Shown here: positions 16,609 through 25,345 of the stretch, in pieces
Layout: every line of letters begins with the position of its first letter
Position numbering within the stretch: position 1 is the stretch's first letter
Assembly (NCBI GenBank): GCA_910583615.1
Contig: CAJTXP010000001.1
Coordinates: 39,444 to 103,443, forward strand
Direction: 5' to 3'
DNA: 64,000 nt
Origin: an uncultured Lachnospiraceae bacterium
GTDB lineage: Bacteria > Bacillota > Clostridia > Lachnospirales > Lachnospiraceae
The notes under the pieces: model-generated
Seen by the model: the letters and a program-made list of their open reading frames with translations, nothing else
The model's database searches: none
Told to the model about the DNA's origin: nothing
Made by a program: the position numbers and the translations under genes

Positions 16609-17643
16609 ATGAAAGAAAATCTGAAACAACTTGTAGAAGCATATGTTTTGGAACATACTTCAGAAGCAGAACACCTTTTAATCGAACTTGGGAAAATCCC
16701 CGCTCCTTCTCATCCGGAAGGTCTGGTCGCATTTATGGCTCATACAGATATCGTTTTCCCAGACCAGGATACGCTTCAGATGAGGCTGGAAGGACGAAAA
16801 CTGTATGCGCCCGGCATCGGAGATGATACTGCTAATCTGGTAAATCTCCTGATGGCGGCAAAGTATCTTCTGAAATATGAACCCGATCTGAAGATGGGAT
16901 TTTTGATTATTGCCAATTCGTGTGAAGAAGGGCTTGGAAATCTGGAGGGGAGCAAAGAAATTTTCAGAGTCTACGGCGATCGGATCAAAGCCTCTTATTC
17001 TTTTGACTGTTACTTATCTCAGTGCATCAGCACTGCCGTAGGTTCTTATCGATATAAAATCACTGCGAAAACTGCCGGCGGACATTCCTGGAAGAAATTC
17101 GGCTGCCCGAATGCAATTCAGGTTTTATGTGCACTTGTGGAAAAATTATATCAGCTGAAAGTCCCTGAGGAGCCCAAAACCACTTACAATGTAGGATATT
17201 TTAATGGCGGAACTACGGTAAATGCCATTGCGCAGGAGGCCTCCATGCTCTTTGAATTTCGTTCCGTCAGTCAGAAATGTCTGCAGGACATGGACCTGAA
17301 ATTAAGAGAGATCACAGAAGATTTTTCAGGAGCTTTCAGCATCGATATGGAACTGCTGGGAATCCGTCCAGGAAACGGAGCAGTTGATCTGAATGAACTG
17401 GAGAAATTTACAAGACAAAGTATAAAAATCATAAAGGAATTCTACCACGGAGAACTGAATCTGGAAGCCGCTTCCACCGACTCCAACATTCCGCTCTCCA
17501 GAGGAATCTGCGCCAATACAATCGGAACGGTCGCCGGTGACGGCGCTCATACCCGCGAAGAATGGATTGATCTGGATTCTCTCCCTGCAGGAATGAAAAT
17601 TGCACTCAGTCTGATGCTTTATTATACGGAACTGGCAGATTGA
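16609..17643 (+). CDS. M20-family metallopeptidase/deacylase with an internal deletion
   Basis: 344 aa. Zinc-ligand motifs are FMAHTDIVF, GIGDDT, NSCEEGLGN and the C-terminal DGAHTREEW. The N-terminal KIPAPSH runs directly into PEGLVAFMAHTD, whereas relatives have roughly 35-40 residues between these motifs, so a short in-frame deletion is likely. The ATG at 16609 follows AAGGAG by ten bases; a TTG at 16603 is too close. The gene follows the AraC regulator in the same direction and may remove acyl or aminoacyl groups from the imported glycoside. Activity of this shortened form is doubtful. Confidence 0.8.
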   Translation: MKENLKQLVEAYVLEHTSEAEHLLIELGKIPAPSHPEGLVAFMAHTDIVFPDQDTLQMRLEGRKLYAPGIGDDTANLVNLLMAAKYLLKYEPDLKMGFLIIANSCEEGLGNLEGSKEIFRVYGDRIKASYSFDCYLSQCISTAVGSYRYKITAKTAGGHSWKKFGCPNAIQVLCALVEKLYQLKVPEEPKTTYNVGYFNGGTTVNAIAQEASMLFEFRSVSQKCLQDMDLKLREITEDFSGAFSIDMELLGIRPGNGAVDLNELEKFTRQSIKIIKEFYHGELNLEAASTDSNIPLSRGICANTIGTVAGDGAHTREEWIDLDSLPAGMKIALSLMLYYTELAD

Positions 17644-17699
17644 ATCATTTCCCTGAAAATTTCTTTTGATCTTTCTCGCATCAGCTTCTGGAGTATGAA

Positions 17700-17739
17700 C
17701 AGAGAATCCGCATCCTTTCAATACGATTCTCTGTTTTTT
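17700..17739 (+). terminator. Terminator after the M20 gene
   Basis: CAGAGAATC and GATTCTCTG form a 9-bp stem followed by six T residues. The right arm lies inside the 79-bp repeat shared with 21478-21556. Confidence 0.7.
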
Positions 17740-17782
17740 GTCTCCGTATTCTTATTTCTCAATCAGGAACAGTCATCACATC
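17704..17782. repeat. 79-bp sequence also present at 21478-21556 (about 82% identical)
   Basis: Sixty-five of 79 positions match, without gaps, including ATACGATTCTCTGT and CAATCAGGAACAGTCAT. The second copy is inside the 3' end of the 126-aa ORF, so this copy may be a gene remnant or a mobile intergenic repeat. The remaining part of 17783-18000 shows no gene. Confidence 0.75.
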
Positions 17783-18000
17783 TGCCATACTCATCCTTCT
17801 CTTTTACACCTGTTTTTATTATTTCATCAGCATACTTTCCAATCTCATTTGTATTTCTGCTGTTCTCATAATCAAGTACACAGGATCGAGCGGTTATAAC
17901 TGCACTTCAATTAAGATTATCCATCCTCCGCCGAAATATATAATAACGGGAACGATTCAGCCGCACCGCATATACATGCGGATAGGAAAAGAGGGATATT

Positions 18001-18855
18001 ATGGGAATCAGGATGATTACTTCATTAAATATGTATGCGGAAAACATGAAGATGACAGCACGGTGGCAGGAACGGCAGGTAACGGGGGATTATGATCCGG
18101 ATGAACCCACATTTGTGGATCATTCTTTTCAGAACAAGATAGAAGAGGACGATCCGCGGCCTGAACGTTCCGAACAGATGGAGATGGACATTGAGATAAA
18201 ACTGAATGCCGGGAAAAAGCTCAGCGCCGAAGAGATGTTATATTTGAAAGCCTATGCCCCGGATACTTACCAGAAAGCCCAGACGATTTTACAGGAACGA
18301 ACGGCTTACGAGAAAGCATTGGAATCCTGTCAGACTAAGGATGAGGTAGAGCAGCTTAAATCCAGATACGCATCAGCGGCTGTGGAGCGGATCCGGGCGA
18401 TCCGGAAGACCCCCGGCCTTTCCAGCAGGAACAAACGGGAACTCCTGAAAATGGAGCACATGAGAGCGGCTGCCCTTGACGACAGCATGCATGAGTTTGT
18501 CAAAAGCCGGGAATATGAAATGCTTCCTGAAGGGACAGAGAACCAGGAAGAAGGGAACATGGAAGGAAATGAAAAAGCCGGCCCTGGATTCATCATGAGA
18601 TCTCTTCAGGAGAAAAAAGACGACGCAAAAGAAGTATTTGACGACGACGCGGAAGAAGAAGGAAGCATCATGAAGGCCATTTTAGACGAGGAAGCCAGAT
18701 GGGCCAGAGAAGACGAAGAAAACGCTGCTTCAGGCAATGAGCCGGCGGAAGAAACTTTTACAAGCAGCCAGATAAACCAGGCAAAGGCTGCGTACTTTGA
18801 TGCTCAGGTGTATACGATTTACGAGGGTGCCGCAAGGATCGACATAAAGAAATAA
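18001..18855 (+). CDS. Hypothetical 284-aa charged protein
   Basis: I do not recognise this protein. It is soluble, rich in Glu, Lys and Ala, and helical throughout. A likely coiled coil lies around residues 75-160 (KLSAEEMLYLKAYAPDTYQK onward) and an acidic low-complexity region around 175-250. The C-terminus FTSSQINQAKAAYFDAQVYT is more ordered. AGAGGG precedes the ATG. It is followed by an acetyltransferase after 13 bp, so the two are probably cotranscribed. Confidence 0.7.
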   Translation: MGIRMITSLNMYAENMKMTARWQERQVTGDYDPDEPTFVDHSFQNKIEEDDPRPERSEQMEMDIEIKLNAGKKLSAEEMLYLKAYAPDTYQKAQTILQERTAYEKALESCQTKDEVEQLKSRYASAAVERIRAIRKTPGLSSRNKRELLKMEHMRAAALDDSMHEFVKSREYEMLPEGTENQEEGNMEGNEKAGPGFIMRSLQEKKDDAKEVFDDDAEEEGSIMKAILDEEARWAREDEENAASGNEPAEETFTSSQINQAKAAYFDAQVYTIYEGAARIDIKK

Positions 18856-18868
18856 GGAAACAATACAT

Positions 18869-19381
18869 ATGGAAATAAGACGTTCAAGTGAAAAAGATCT
18901 GGAACGAATCATGGAAATATATGCATATGCACGGAACTTCATGGCCGAACATGGAAATCCAAATCAATGGGGGCCGACGCAGTGGCCGCCGGCCTCCTTA
19001 ATACACCATGATATTTTATGCGGAACAAGCTATGTATGCGTACATGAAAACCGGATCGTAGGAACCCTTTTCTTCGCAATGGGTGACGACATAGAGCCAG
19101 CGTACCGGTACATTGAGGATGGGAACTGGCTGCACGACGGGGCCTATGGCGCGGTACACCGGCTTGCCGGAGATGGTTCTGTCCGCGGAATCGGGAAATT
19201 CTGTCTGGACTGGGCATACCGGCAGTGCGGGCATCTCCGCATCGATACCCATGGAGACAATATCGTCATGCAGAAGCTTCTGAAAAAAGAAGGCTTTACA
19301 CACTGCGGAACCATCTACGTTGAAGAAGATAGCGATCCGCGGCTTGCATATGAAAAATGGGAACCGCCGCATATGTCATAA
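18869..19381 (+). CDS. GNAT family N-acetyltransferase
   Basis: 170 aa. The acetyl-CoA binding region corresponds to VHRLAGDGSVRGIGKFCLDWA, followed by LRIDTHGDNIVMQKLLKKEGF, as in many small-molecule acetyltransferases. The substrate cannot be predicted. The start is 13 bp behind the preceding hypothetical gene, with AAGGAA upstream. Confidence 0.88.
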   Translation: MEIRRSSEKDLERIMEIYAYARNFMAEHGNPNQWGPTQWPPASLIHHDILCGTSYVCVHENRIVGTLFFAMGDDIEPAYRYIEDGNWLHDGAYGAVHRLAGDGSVRGIGKFCLDWAYRQCGHLRIDTHGDNIVMQKLLKKEGFTHCGTIYVEEDSDPRLAYEKWEPPHMS

Positions 19382-19415
19382 GACGCTGCGGCAGTTCCCA
19401 TATTGAGTTTACAGA

Positions 19416-19505
19416 TTATAAAACCATAAACAGGGTTCCGGCACAGATCAGAACGCAGCCGACCAGTGATTTTACCGAAAACGGTTCATGAAGGATAGCA
19501 AACGC
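19416..19505 (-). pseudogene. C-terminal tail of an EamA-type transporter
   Basis: About 30 codons read AFAILHEPFSVKSLVGCVLI and then CAGTLFMVL before a TAA at 19416-19418. This is the normal last helix pair of EamA/DMT permeases. The rest is missing, and the piece is directly joined to the RhuM remnant. Confidence 0.6.
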
Positions 19506-19740
19506 CAGTTGCCGAGGATTCCTCGGTAACTGCTTCTGCATTCAGCTCTCCGCTGGAAAAAATATTTTTTAAATGTAAACTAATATTATCCGTTGAACAG
19601 TCAAACAGCTGCGCCATGCTCTTTTGTGTCAGCCATACGTCTTCATCGTGCACTCTGACCTCAATGCCATCTTCCCCATTCTGTTTGGTAAACACAAGGA
19701 AATCAGAAGTACTGTTTCTGATCTGTATTTTCTTATCCAT
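19506..19740 (-). pseudogene. N-terminal part of a RhuM-family protein
   Basis: The ATG at 19740 opens a frame with IEVRVHDEDVWLTQKSMAQL, then FDCSTDNISLHLKNIFSSGELN, the standard N-terminus of RhuM (virulence-associated, Fic-neighbour) proteins, which are normally over 300 aa. After about 78 residues the sequence passes into the EamA tail in another frame, so it was cut by a deletion. Only a remnant. Confidence 0.75.
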
Positions 19741-19794
19741 CAAATCACCCAATTCTATTTATGACAATCAATTATTACTATCCCATCTCTTATT

Positions 19795-19930
19795 TCATAC
19801 CCTACGGGCGTCCCATTCTATAAAATTCGTATCCGTCATTCTTTCCTGGTCTGCCGCATCCTGTTGGTCGATAAACTGCTCATTGGGATGAAACTCTATC
19901 AGTTCATTTCCTGCTAAAATCCAAATATCC
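19795..19930 (-). pseudogene. C-terminal fragment in an alternative frame
   Basis: Beginning inside the last codons of the 504-aa gene, another minus-strand frame reads EDIWILAGNELIEFHPNEQF and then IDQQDAADQERMTDTNFIEW before a stop at 19795. Its composition looks protein-like. It may be the true C-terminus of the 504-aa gene after a frameshift, or a separate remnant. No family is recognised. Confidence 0.3.
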
Positions 19931-21428
19931 TCTTACGCAATTTTCTATTTTCAAGCAATGCCATATAACGCCGAAATTTTACTCTTGCCTTGTTATTTCT
20001 TTCTTCCTTTTTAATCATATCCCAATTCGTTTTTAACCGTCGACGCGGCGGTGTCCCGAAATAATGCAGTCCGACATGTTCATATTCCGGACCTTCCGGC
20101 ACAAAGACTACACTTCCCGCCTCTTCCATTACAGGATCATGTAACATTTCATCATAAATTTTCCACAATGTCAAAAAACGCCTGTCATTTAAATGATCCA
20201 TTGTCTCGTTAAAAAAGTTTGAAAACGTATATACCCGGTAATAATTTTCATCTGCATATTCCATCAACTCTAAAATCCAGTACAGAGAATTTTCAACCCT
20301 ATCCCCCGATTCCATAAACATATCAAAACGGCTTTTCAGATCATCAAACCAATTCTCTAACTCCTGCGAAAACTGAATATTCTCATCGTCGCCCCAAAAT
20401 AAAATCATATCATCCGATGTAATTCCAAAAAAATCCATAGTAGAAACAGATATTGTCTCCTGAGGAATTTCCATCTGGTACAGAATCTTCTTTCTTTTTG
20501 CCACATCCTTAACCCGTTCCCATAATTCCCAGAAATTAACCTCATATACCTCAGAAATAACCCGAAACACATATGCCGGCGCATCTGTTAATGCTGCAAA
20601 AAGGCAAATTGCTTCCAACTTCTTGTCTTCGTATTTCTTACTGACATCAATCGACATACCCTCCTGCTTATAATAGGAACGCAGCATTTCCACAAGAAGA
20701 GAAAGTTGCCCTGCCTCATCCTCTCCATTTTCCTTATGAAATTGATTAACTGCCATTTTCAATCTTCTGGCAAAATCAAAGAAATTCATCTTACCATCAT
20801 TTTCGTTCCTGCTCTCATTCCCTGCCCATTTGTCAAATTCTTTTTCTAAAGCCTCCGTTCCTGTTAAAACAGCGTTAATCTCATAACAGCCGATGAATCC
20901 ATACAAATCCTGAACAAATCCACCCCAGTCAACTCTTTCCAAATCCATATCCATTCGGTTGTGCAAAGCCTCAAACAATGCCCACGGATCGTTATTCTTC
21001 TGAGGATATTGAGTTCGAAACAGATAATTGATCCAGCCGATATATGTCTGCGAAGTTACGACATCTCCATTTACCATCGCCACGGCCGGTCCATCTATAT
21101 ACAGACCCTCCAAAACATATGCTGCAACAACAACCTGATGAAATTCCCGCCATCCAATCTTTTCGCTCCACACATATCTCCCTTTCGAACTAAACCCCGC
21201 ATTTTCCCAACAATCATCTTCAAAATAATTATAATAAAAATCCATACCATAATCATGCATGGAAGCTTTTTTAATTGTCACCGCCTTTTTCCCGCATAAT
21301 TGTACCTGTTCCATTTCCATCATTCCACCCATTTGAAACAATTTTTCGATGCGGACTTTGAATTCTTTCTTTTTTTCATCCGGTATCCCCGCTCCTGCCT
21401 TATGAAACAACGTTGCAAATGTTCCCAT
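19914..21428 (-). CDS. Hypothetical 504-aa protein
   Basis: I do not recognise this protein. It is acidic, Trp/Tyr-rich and probably all-helical, without membrane segments or nucleotide-binding motifs. Recurrent aromatic motifs such as SSKGRYVWSEKIGWREFHQV and TQYPQKNNDPWALFEALHNR suggest a large globular domain; the C-terminus is basic. The open frame reaches 21536, but the ATG at 21428 has GAGGAGA about nine bases upstream and is preferred. It is the last member of the set with the AbiEi-like protein and the 126-aa ORF. Its codon use is AT-richer than the surrounding metabolic genes, which suggests acquisition. Confidence 0.65.
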   Translation of the reverse strand: MGTFATLFHKAGAGIPDEKKKEFKVRIEKLFQMGGMMEMEQVQLCGKKAVTIKKASMHDYGMDFYYNYFEDDCWENAGFSSKGRYVWSEKIGWREFHQVVVAAYVLEGLYIDGPAVAMVNGDVVTSQTYIGWINYLFRTQYPQKNNDPWALFEALHNRMDMDLERVDWGGFVQDLYGFIGCYEINAVLTGTEALEKEFDKWAGNESRNENDGKMNFFDFARRLKMAVNQFHKENGEDEAGQLSLLVEMLRSYYKQEGMSIDVSKKYEDKKLEAICLFAALTDAPAYVFRVISEVYEVNFWELWERVKDVAKRKKILYQMEIPQETISVSTMDFFGITSDDMILFWGDDENIQFSQELENWFDDLKSRFDMFMESGDRVENSLYWILELMEYADENYYRVYTFSNFFNETMDHLNDRRFLTLWKIYDEMLHDPVMEEAGSVVFVPEGPEYEHVGLHYFGTPPRRRLKTNWDMIKKEERNNKARVKFRRYMALLENRKLRKRIFGF

Positions 21429-21475
21429 GTCAGTTTTCTCCTCGCATAATATTCTTAATATTGTCCTTAAGCAGC

Positions 21476-21856
21476 TTACATCCACATCTTTTCGATACGA
21501 TTCTCTGTCTTTTGTCTTTGTATTCTCACTACCCAATCAGGAACAGTCATAAAATCTGCCCTTTTCCTGTATATTGATGATCTTTTGCATATGCAGCCGC
21601 ATTCTCTGCAAACTCTCCTGATGTCTCTCCTCCCATTTTTTAGTTTTACATATATTCTCTTTTCCCAATCAATTTCTTTCTCTAAAAAAATCTTTAACAA
21701 AGCATAATTACTGTTATCTATTTCACTTTTACTACATGCCAGATCTTTCATGACATAATAATATTTTGATATACGTTCGAATCGTTCTAATCTATCACAA
21801 TATCGCATCTCGAATACTATATCATCTAAAATGTAATCCATCTCGGTTCTTCTCAA
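21476..21856 (-). CDS. Hypothetical 126-aa protein, 3' half possibly out of frame
   Basis: The ATG overlaps the stop of the AbiEi-like gene by four bases, so it is translationally coupled. Residues 1-70 (MRRTEMDYILDDIVFEMRYC, DRLERFERISKYYYVMKDLA) look like a normal helical protein. After about residue 72 the composition changes to Arg- and Cys-rich, and other frames look equally protein-like, so a frameshift is possible. The last 27 codons lie in the 79-bp repeat shared with 17704-17782. Function unknown. Confidence 0.5.
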   Translation of the reverse strand: MRRTEMDYILDDIVFEMRYCDRLERFERISKYYYVMKDLACSKSEIDNSNYALLKIFLEKEIDWEKRIYVKLKNGRRDIRRVCRECGCICKRSSIYRKRADFMTVPDWVVRIQRQKTENRIEKMWM

Positions 21857-22425
21857 TGTATTTGCTTAACTCTCAAAAGTTCTGTATATTTTAATAACCG
21901 CTTTTTTTGATATTCATTTTTGTATACCTCGCTCAAAATCTCTTCAATGTCTCTTGCTTCCAAACGCATGATATCGCAAACACTTCGTTCAATATTATAA
22001 ATAAAATAACAGCCATATTCCGTTTCTATTTTTTTCAATCCAATCTCAAAATTACTTTTGGAGAAATAATGTCGCTTTACAGGAAAATTCATATTCAATA
22101 CTCTTCGGTCTGTTCTCTCTGTAGCTACTGATAAACAGTCCGGCTCTACTTCAATCACTCCTTGATAATAAAACGCACTGTCCATACAAACAACAGCTCC
22201 CGGAGCACTGAGACACACTTCGATACATTTATAATCCAACGGTTTATCATATCCTCTTCCATTTAACCAGTAGACTCCATAACATATCTTTTCCAGATAA
22301 CCTTCCCTGGTCAGAACTGCTATCTGACGATTTGAAAATCCTTCTTCAAGCAATTTCCGCGTCCCTACATAACCTTTATATTTTTTACAGATACTTTCTA
22401 ATTTTATATATGTATTATCTCTCAT
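21853..22425 (-). CDS. AbiEi-type antitoxin-like protein
   Basis: 190 aa. The N-terminal winged helix (GYVGTRKLLEEGFSNRQIAV), followed by the beta-rich GVYWLNGRG segment and a C-terminal domain (YNIERSVCDIMRL), matches the AbiEi antitoxin/transcriptional regulator family. The usual partner AbiEii, a nucleotidyltransferase toxin, is not present; downstream are an unknown 126-aa and a 504-aa protein. Four-base overlaps tie it to the KilA-N gene upstream and the 126-aa gene downstream. It may regulate this operon or neutralise a different toxin. Confidence 0.75.
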   Translation of the reverse strand: MRDNTYIKLESICKKYKGYVGTRKLLEEGFSNRQIAVLTREGYLEKICYGVYWLNGRGYDKPLDYKCIEVCLSAPGAVVCMDSAFYYQGVIEVEPDCLSVATERTDRRVLNMNFPVKRHYFSKSNFEIGLKKIETEYGCYFIYNIERSVCDIMRLEARDIEEILSEVYKNEYQKKRLLKYTELLRVKQIH

Positions 22426-23341
22426 GATTTATCTTCATCCTGTACTATTAAATTCATATCTTCTATTCGTTTGTCTTCTGTCAGAATTGTCATTTGATAA
22501 ATTGCAATCTCATTCAGCTTTTCTATTCTTTCTTTTTGAGTTTTCCCTTCTTTTATCATAACAGCATTTAAGCTTTCTAAATTTGTCAGGCAGACTAACT
22601 GTGCTCCGCTTGCATAATCTCTAATATTCCCTTTTGATTTCGGATTCGCAAGTTCCCATTCTTTTGCAGTTACTCCAAATAGCGCTACATTCAGGATGTC
22701 CGCTTCAGATGCATAAATCCTGCTGATCATTTCTTTCGACAATTCTTTTGGAATTAAATTCTGTTTTATTGCATCTGTATGAATCCCATAATTAATCTTT
22801 GTTATATAAACGGCACTAAATTCCTGCACTCATAGTTCCCGATTTCCAGTGCCGTTTATCATACTCTTTCGGCAATTTTTAAACACCGGATATATAAATT
22901 CCGTTTTATGTCCCAACCATATTGTTTCAGCTCAAGTTCTTTTAATCGTTCAAATTCCTGAATTAAATATATTTTAAACTCAGGACTTATCTACATTCCA
23001 AATTCAAAGGCAATATCTTTGTAAGCATATGTTCCACCATATCGTCCTGCAGTTGCTTTCAAACCAATTGCATTTGTCTTTGCTACCCACTCTTTTACAC
23101 TTATTTTGAATCGGTTAAGTCCCGCCTGACTTTTAATTATGGCGAATTCGCCATAATTAAAAGCCGGATTATAAATCCTTTCCCAAATTCCCAAAAATTC
23201 CAGAGTATTTCTATTTCGAAGCCAATCTGAGATAAAAAAAACTCCATCTTTTGCTTTCAGCATATCTGTCAATGATATATAATCCCTATCTTCAATTTTT
23301 TTCATAGATATTTCTGTATTTTTAACTACTAATTTTTTCAT
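22422..23341 (-). pseudogene. KilA-N type phage protein, broken by a stop and by the 81-bp element
   Basis: Starting at 23341 (TTGGAG upstream), the KilA-N domain runs DYISLTDMLKAKDGVFFISD ... GLKATAGRYGGTYAYKDIAF. A TAG then replaces the expected Trp in EFGM-stop-ISPEFK. The frame continues EFERLKELELKQYGWDIKRN and is interrupted by the 81-bp element plus a 5-bp duplication at 22804-22894. After it comes TKINYGIHTDAIKQNLIPKE to the stop. Without the insertion the length is 277 codons, normal for the family. KilA-N proteins are phage or mobile-element regulators. The last four bases overlap the AbiEi-like gene. Confidence 0.85.
22809..22889 (+). mobile_element. 81-bp hairpin element, copy A
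   Basis: Flanked by ATATA at 22804-22808 and 22890-22894. It starts AACGGCACTAAATT. Its first 51 bases, together with the flank, form a hairpin with perfect 12-base arms ATAAACGGCACT / AGTGCCGTTTAT (22806-22817 and 22848-22859). Its last 30 bases are TCATACTCTTTCGGCAATTT and onward. Removing element plus one ATATA restores the KilA-N frame. It has no coding capacity. A second copy of identical length lies at 38962-39042. Confidence 0.8.
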
Positions 23342-23430
23342 TTTATGCTCCAATTGCGCGATTTGCATTTTTCATTACACATATTATTGCATTTTTATTT
23401 ACACACGTCAATAAATTTTTTATTATCTAC

Positions 23431-25221
23431 TCAAACCGGCAGACTGTCCCTCACACACAGCGCCCCATACCCCACCTGCGGATTGGGATACTCTGTAAAC
23501 CCCGGCAGCGGCCGCGCGCCTCTCTGCAGATATGCCTTCACCTTCTCCCCGTACAAAAACGGATCTTCCCCGTCCACTACGCCATACTGCATAAGCAGAG
23601 CCGCTGCGCCGGTCACGAAGGGCGTGGCGAAAGAGGTCCCGGTCTGACTCACATACCGGCCGTCCGGCGCCGCCGTCTCGATGTTCACTCCCGGAGCCAC
23701 CAGGGATGGCTTCAAGGCCCCGCCTTCTTCCGATCCCCGCCCGGAAAAGTCCGCGTAAGCGTCCGTGGCGGCGTTGTAGGCGCCCACGGTGATGACATTG
23801 GAGGCCGTGGAGGGAATCGTCAGCGTATCGCTCTCCCGGGGGCGCAGGAAGCGGGTGGCGCTTCCCGTGGCGGCGCTGCTGGGAAACCACATCTGATAGC
23901 TGCCGTCCACGATTCTTCCCGGCACCAGCCGCACGTTCCAGACACCGGAGTCAATATAGTCCCCCAGCGGAAGGAAATCCACATAGATTTCCTGCTCCAC
24001 GCTGTAGGGGCTGGGTTCTCCGTAGTAGACCAGAAGCTCCGTTCTCCCCGCCCGGTACCGCTGAGTGGCCGGACGCTCGTAGAAGGGCCCCAGTACCGTT
24101 CCGTTTGGATGGACGAGAAAAATGTCAAATGTATCCACATAATTTTTCCAGATCTGCAGGCTCAGGGTCGGCTCGTAATCCCCCACCGCAAATTCCACAT
24201 TCTGAATCTCCCCGTCCGCAAGCCTGCCTCCCGCATGTCCGGCCGCCGCGCCTTCGTTGCCGCTGCCCACGCAGAAAACCGATTTCCACAGATTGCTGAT
24301 GTCATCTATATAAGTCTCCAGAAGACTCTTCCCCGTATGGGAACCGTAGGTATTGCCAAAGCTGATGTTGATCGCCACCGGCATTCGGTATTCCAGCGCC
24401 TTTTCAATCACATAGTTGATCCCCATTATCAGCTCCGTCGTCCGGGGAAAGCTGTCCGCCTTCGGACTCCCCAGCTTTACCACGAGGATCTCGCTCTCAT
24501 AGGCCACGCCGTTATTGCCCGCGGCAATGGCCAGAACGCCGGTTCCGTGCCCGCTCACGTCCCGGCTCACCGGCAGCACATTCTGCCGCGCCAACATTTC
24601 ACCAGACGTCTTACGGACAGCTCCCTGCTGCATCAGCCCTTCGTCAGACGCCTCCCGAACTGCTTCCTGTTGCGTCAGCCCCTCCCGCGCCAACGCTTCA
24701 TTCAGCTGCTCCTGCGTATACTCTGTTCCCACATAGTATCCGGGCGGCGGCGTCCCCTCCGCCGTCTGATCCCACAGAGCGCGGATCCTCGTGGTCCCGT
24801 CCAGGTTCCGGAACTCCGGATGGCGGTAATCCGCCCCGGAATCCAGCACCGCCACCAGCACCCCTCTTCCTGTGAGGGACAGGGGCGGACGCTGCACCGG
24901 CGTCATGCAGGAGGCCCGCTTTCCGTCCGCTCTTGCAAAATAAAGGCGCTTCGGCTTCTCGATATATTCGATCTCCGGAATATCCGCCAGCCGCCCGATC
25001 AGCGACTCCGGCACCACCAGGATAGCGTATTCATTCAAAAGCCGGGTCACCTGAATATTTTCGGAGGCGATCCGCTCCAGGTCTCCCGTATATTTGACGA
25101 TCAGTTCCCAGGTCCGCTCCTCCCGGTCATAGCCGGTATTTAATACAACGGATTTCTCCCGCTCTTCCTCCGTAGCCTCCAGCGCCAGATTCAGCTGGTT
25201 CTCAATCTTCTGGTCATTCAT
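23431..25221 (-). CDS. S8 (subtilisin) family serine protease, Csp-like
   Basis: 596 aa. The catalytic triad is Asp in AVLDSGADYRHPEF, His in DVSGHGTGVLAIAAG and Ser in GTSFATPFVTGAAAL. No signal peptide is visible. An N-terminal about 120-residue prodomain-like region and the overall build resemble the clostridial Csp/bacillopeptidase-like S8 proteins, some of which act in spore germination. Between Asp and His lies an insertion with an imperfect tandem repeat (EGLTQQEAVREASD / EGLMQQGAVRKTSG). The ATG at 25221 has GGGAG six bases upstream; the frame is open to 25266. It appears monocistronic. Confidence 0.88.
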   Translation of the reverse strand: MNDQKIENQLNLALEATEEEREKSVVLNTGYDREERTWELIVKYTGDLERIASENIQVTRLLNEYAILVVPESLIGRLADIPEIEYIEKPKRLYFARADGKRASCMTPVQRPPLSLTGRGVLVAVLDSGADYRHPEFRNLDGTTRIRALWDQTAEGTPPPGYYVGTEYTQEQLNEALAREGLTQQEAVREASDEGLMQQGAVRKTSGEMLARQNVLPVSRDVSGHGTGVLAIAAGNNGVAYESEILVVKLGSPKADSFPRTTELIMGINYVIEKALEYRMPVAINISFGNTYGSHTGKSLLETYIDDISNLWKSVFCVGSGNEGAAAGHAGGRLADGEIQNVEFAVGDYEPTLSLQIWKNYVDTFDIFLVHPNGTVLGPFYERPATQRYRAGRTELLVYYGEPSPYSVEQEIYVDFLPLGDYIDSGVWNVRLVPGRIVDGSYQMWFPSSAATGSATRFLRPRESDTLTIPSTASNVITVGAYNAATDAYADFSGRGSEEGGALKPSLVAPGVNIETAAPDGRYVSQTGTSFATPFVTGAAALLMQYGVVDGEDPFLYGEKVKAYLQRGARPLPGFTEYPNPQVGYGALCVRDSLPV

Positions 25222-25345
25222 AGTCTGCTCCCACTGTTTCTTATGGAGTTTCTTCATTAATATCATATGCCGTCAGAGCCTGGCTGTTATTTTTGATCTG
25301 ACATTGTGTGCAAAAATCAGCATCGTTTATACAAAAAACAATTTT

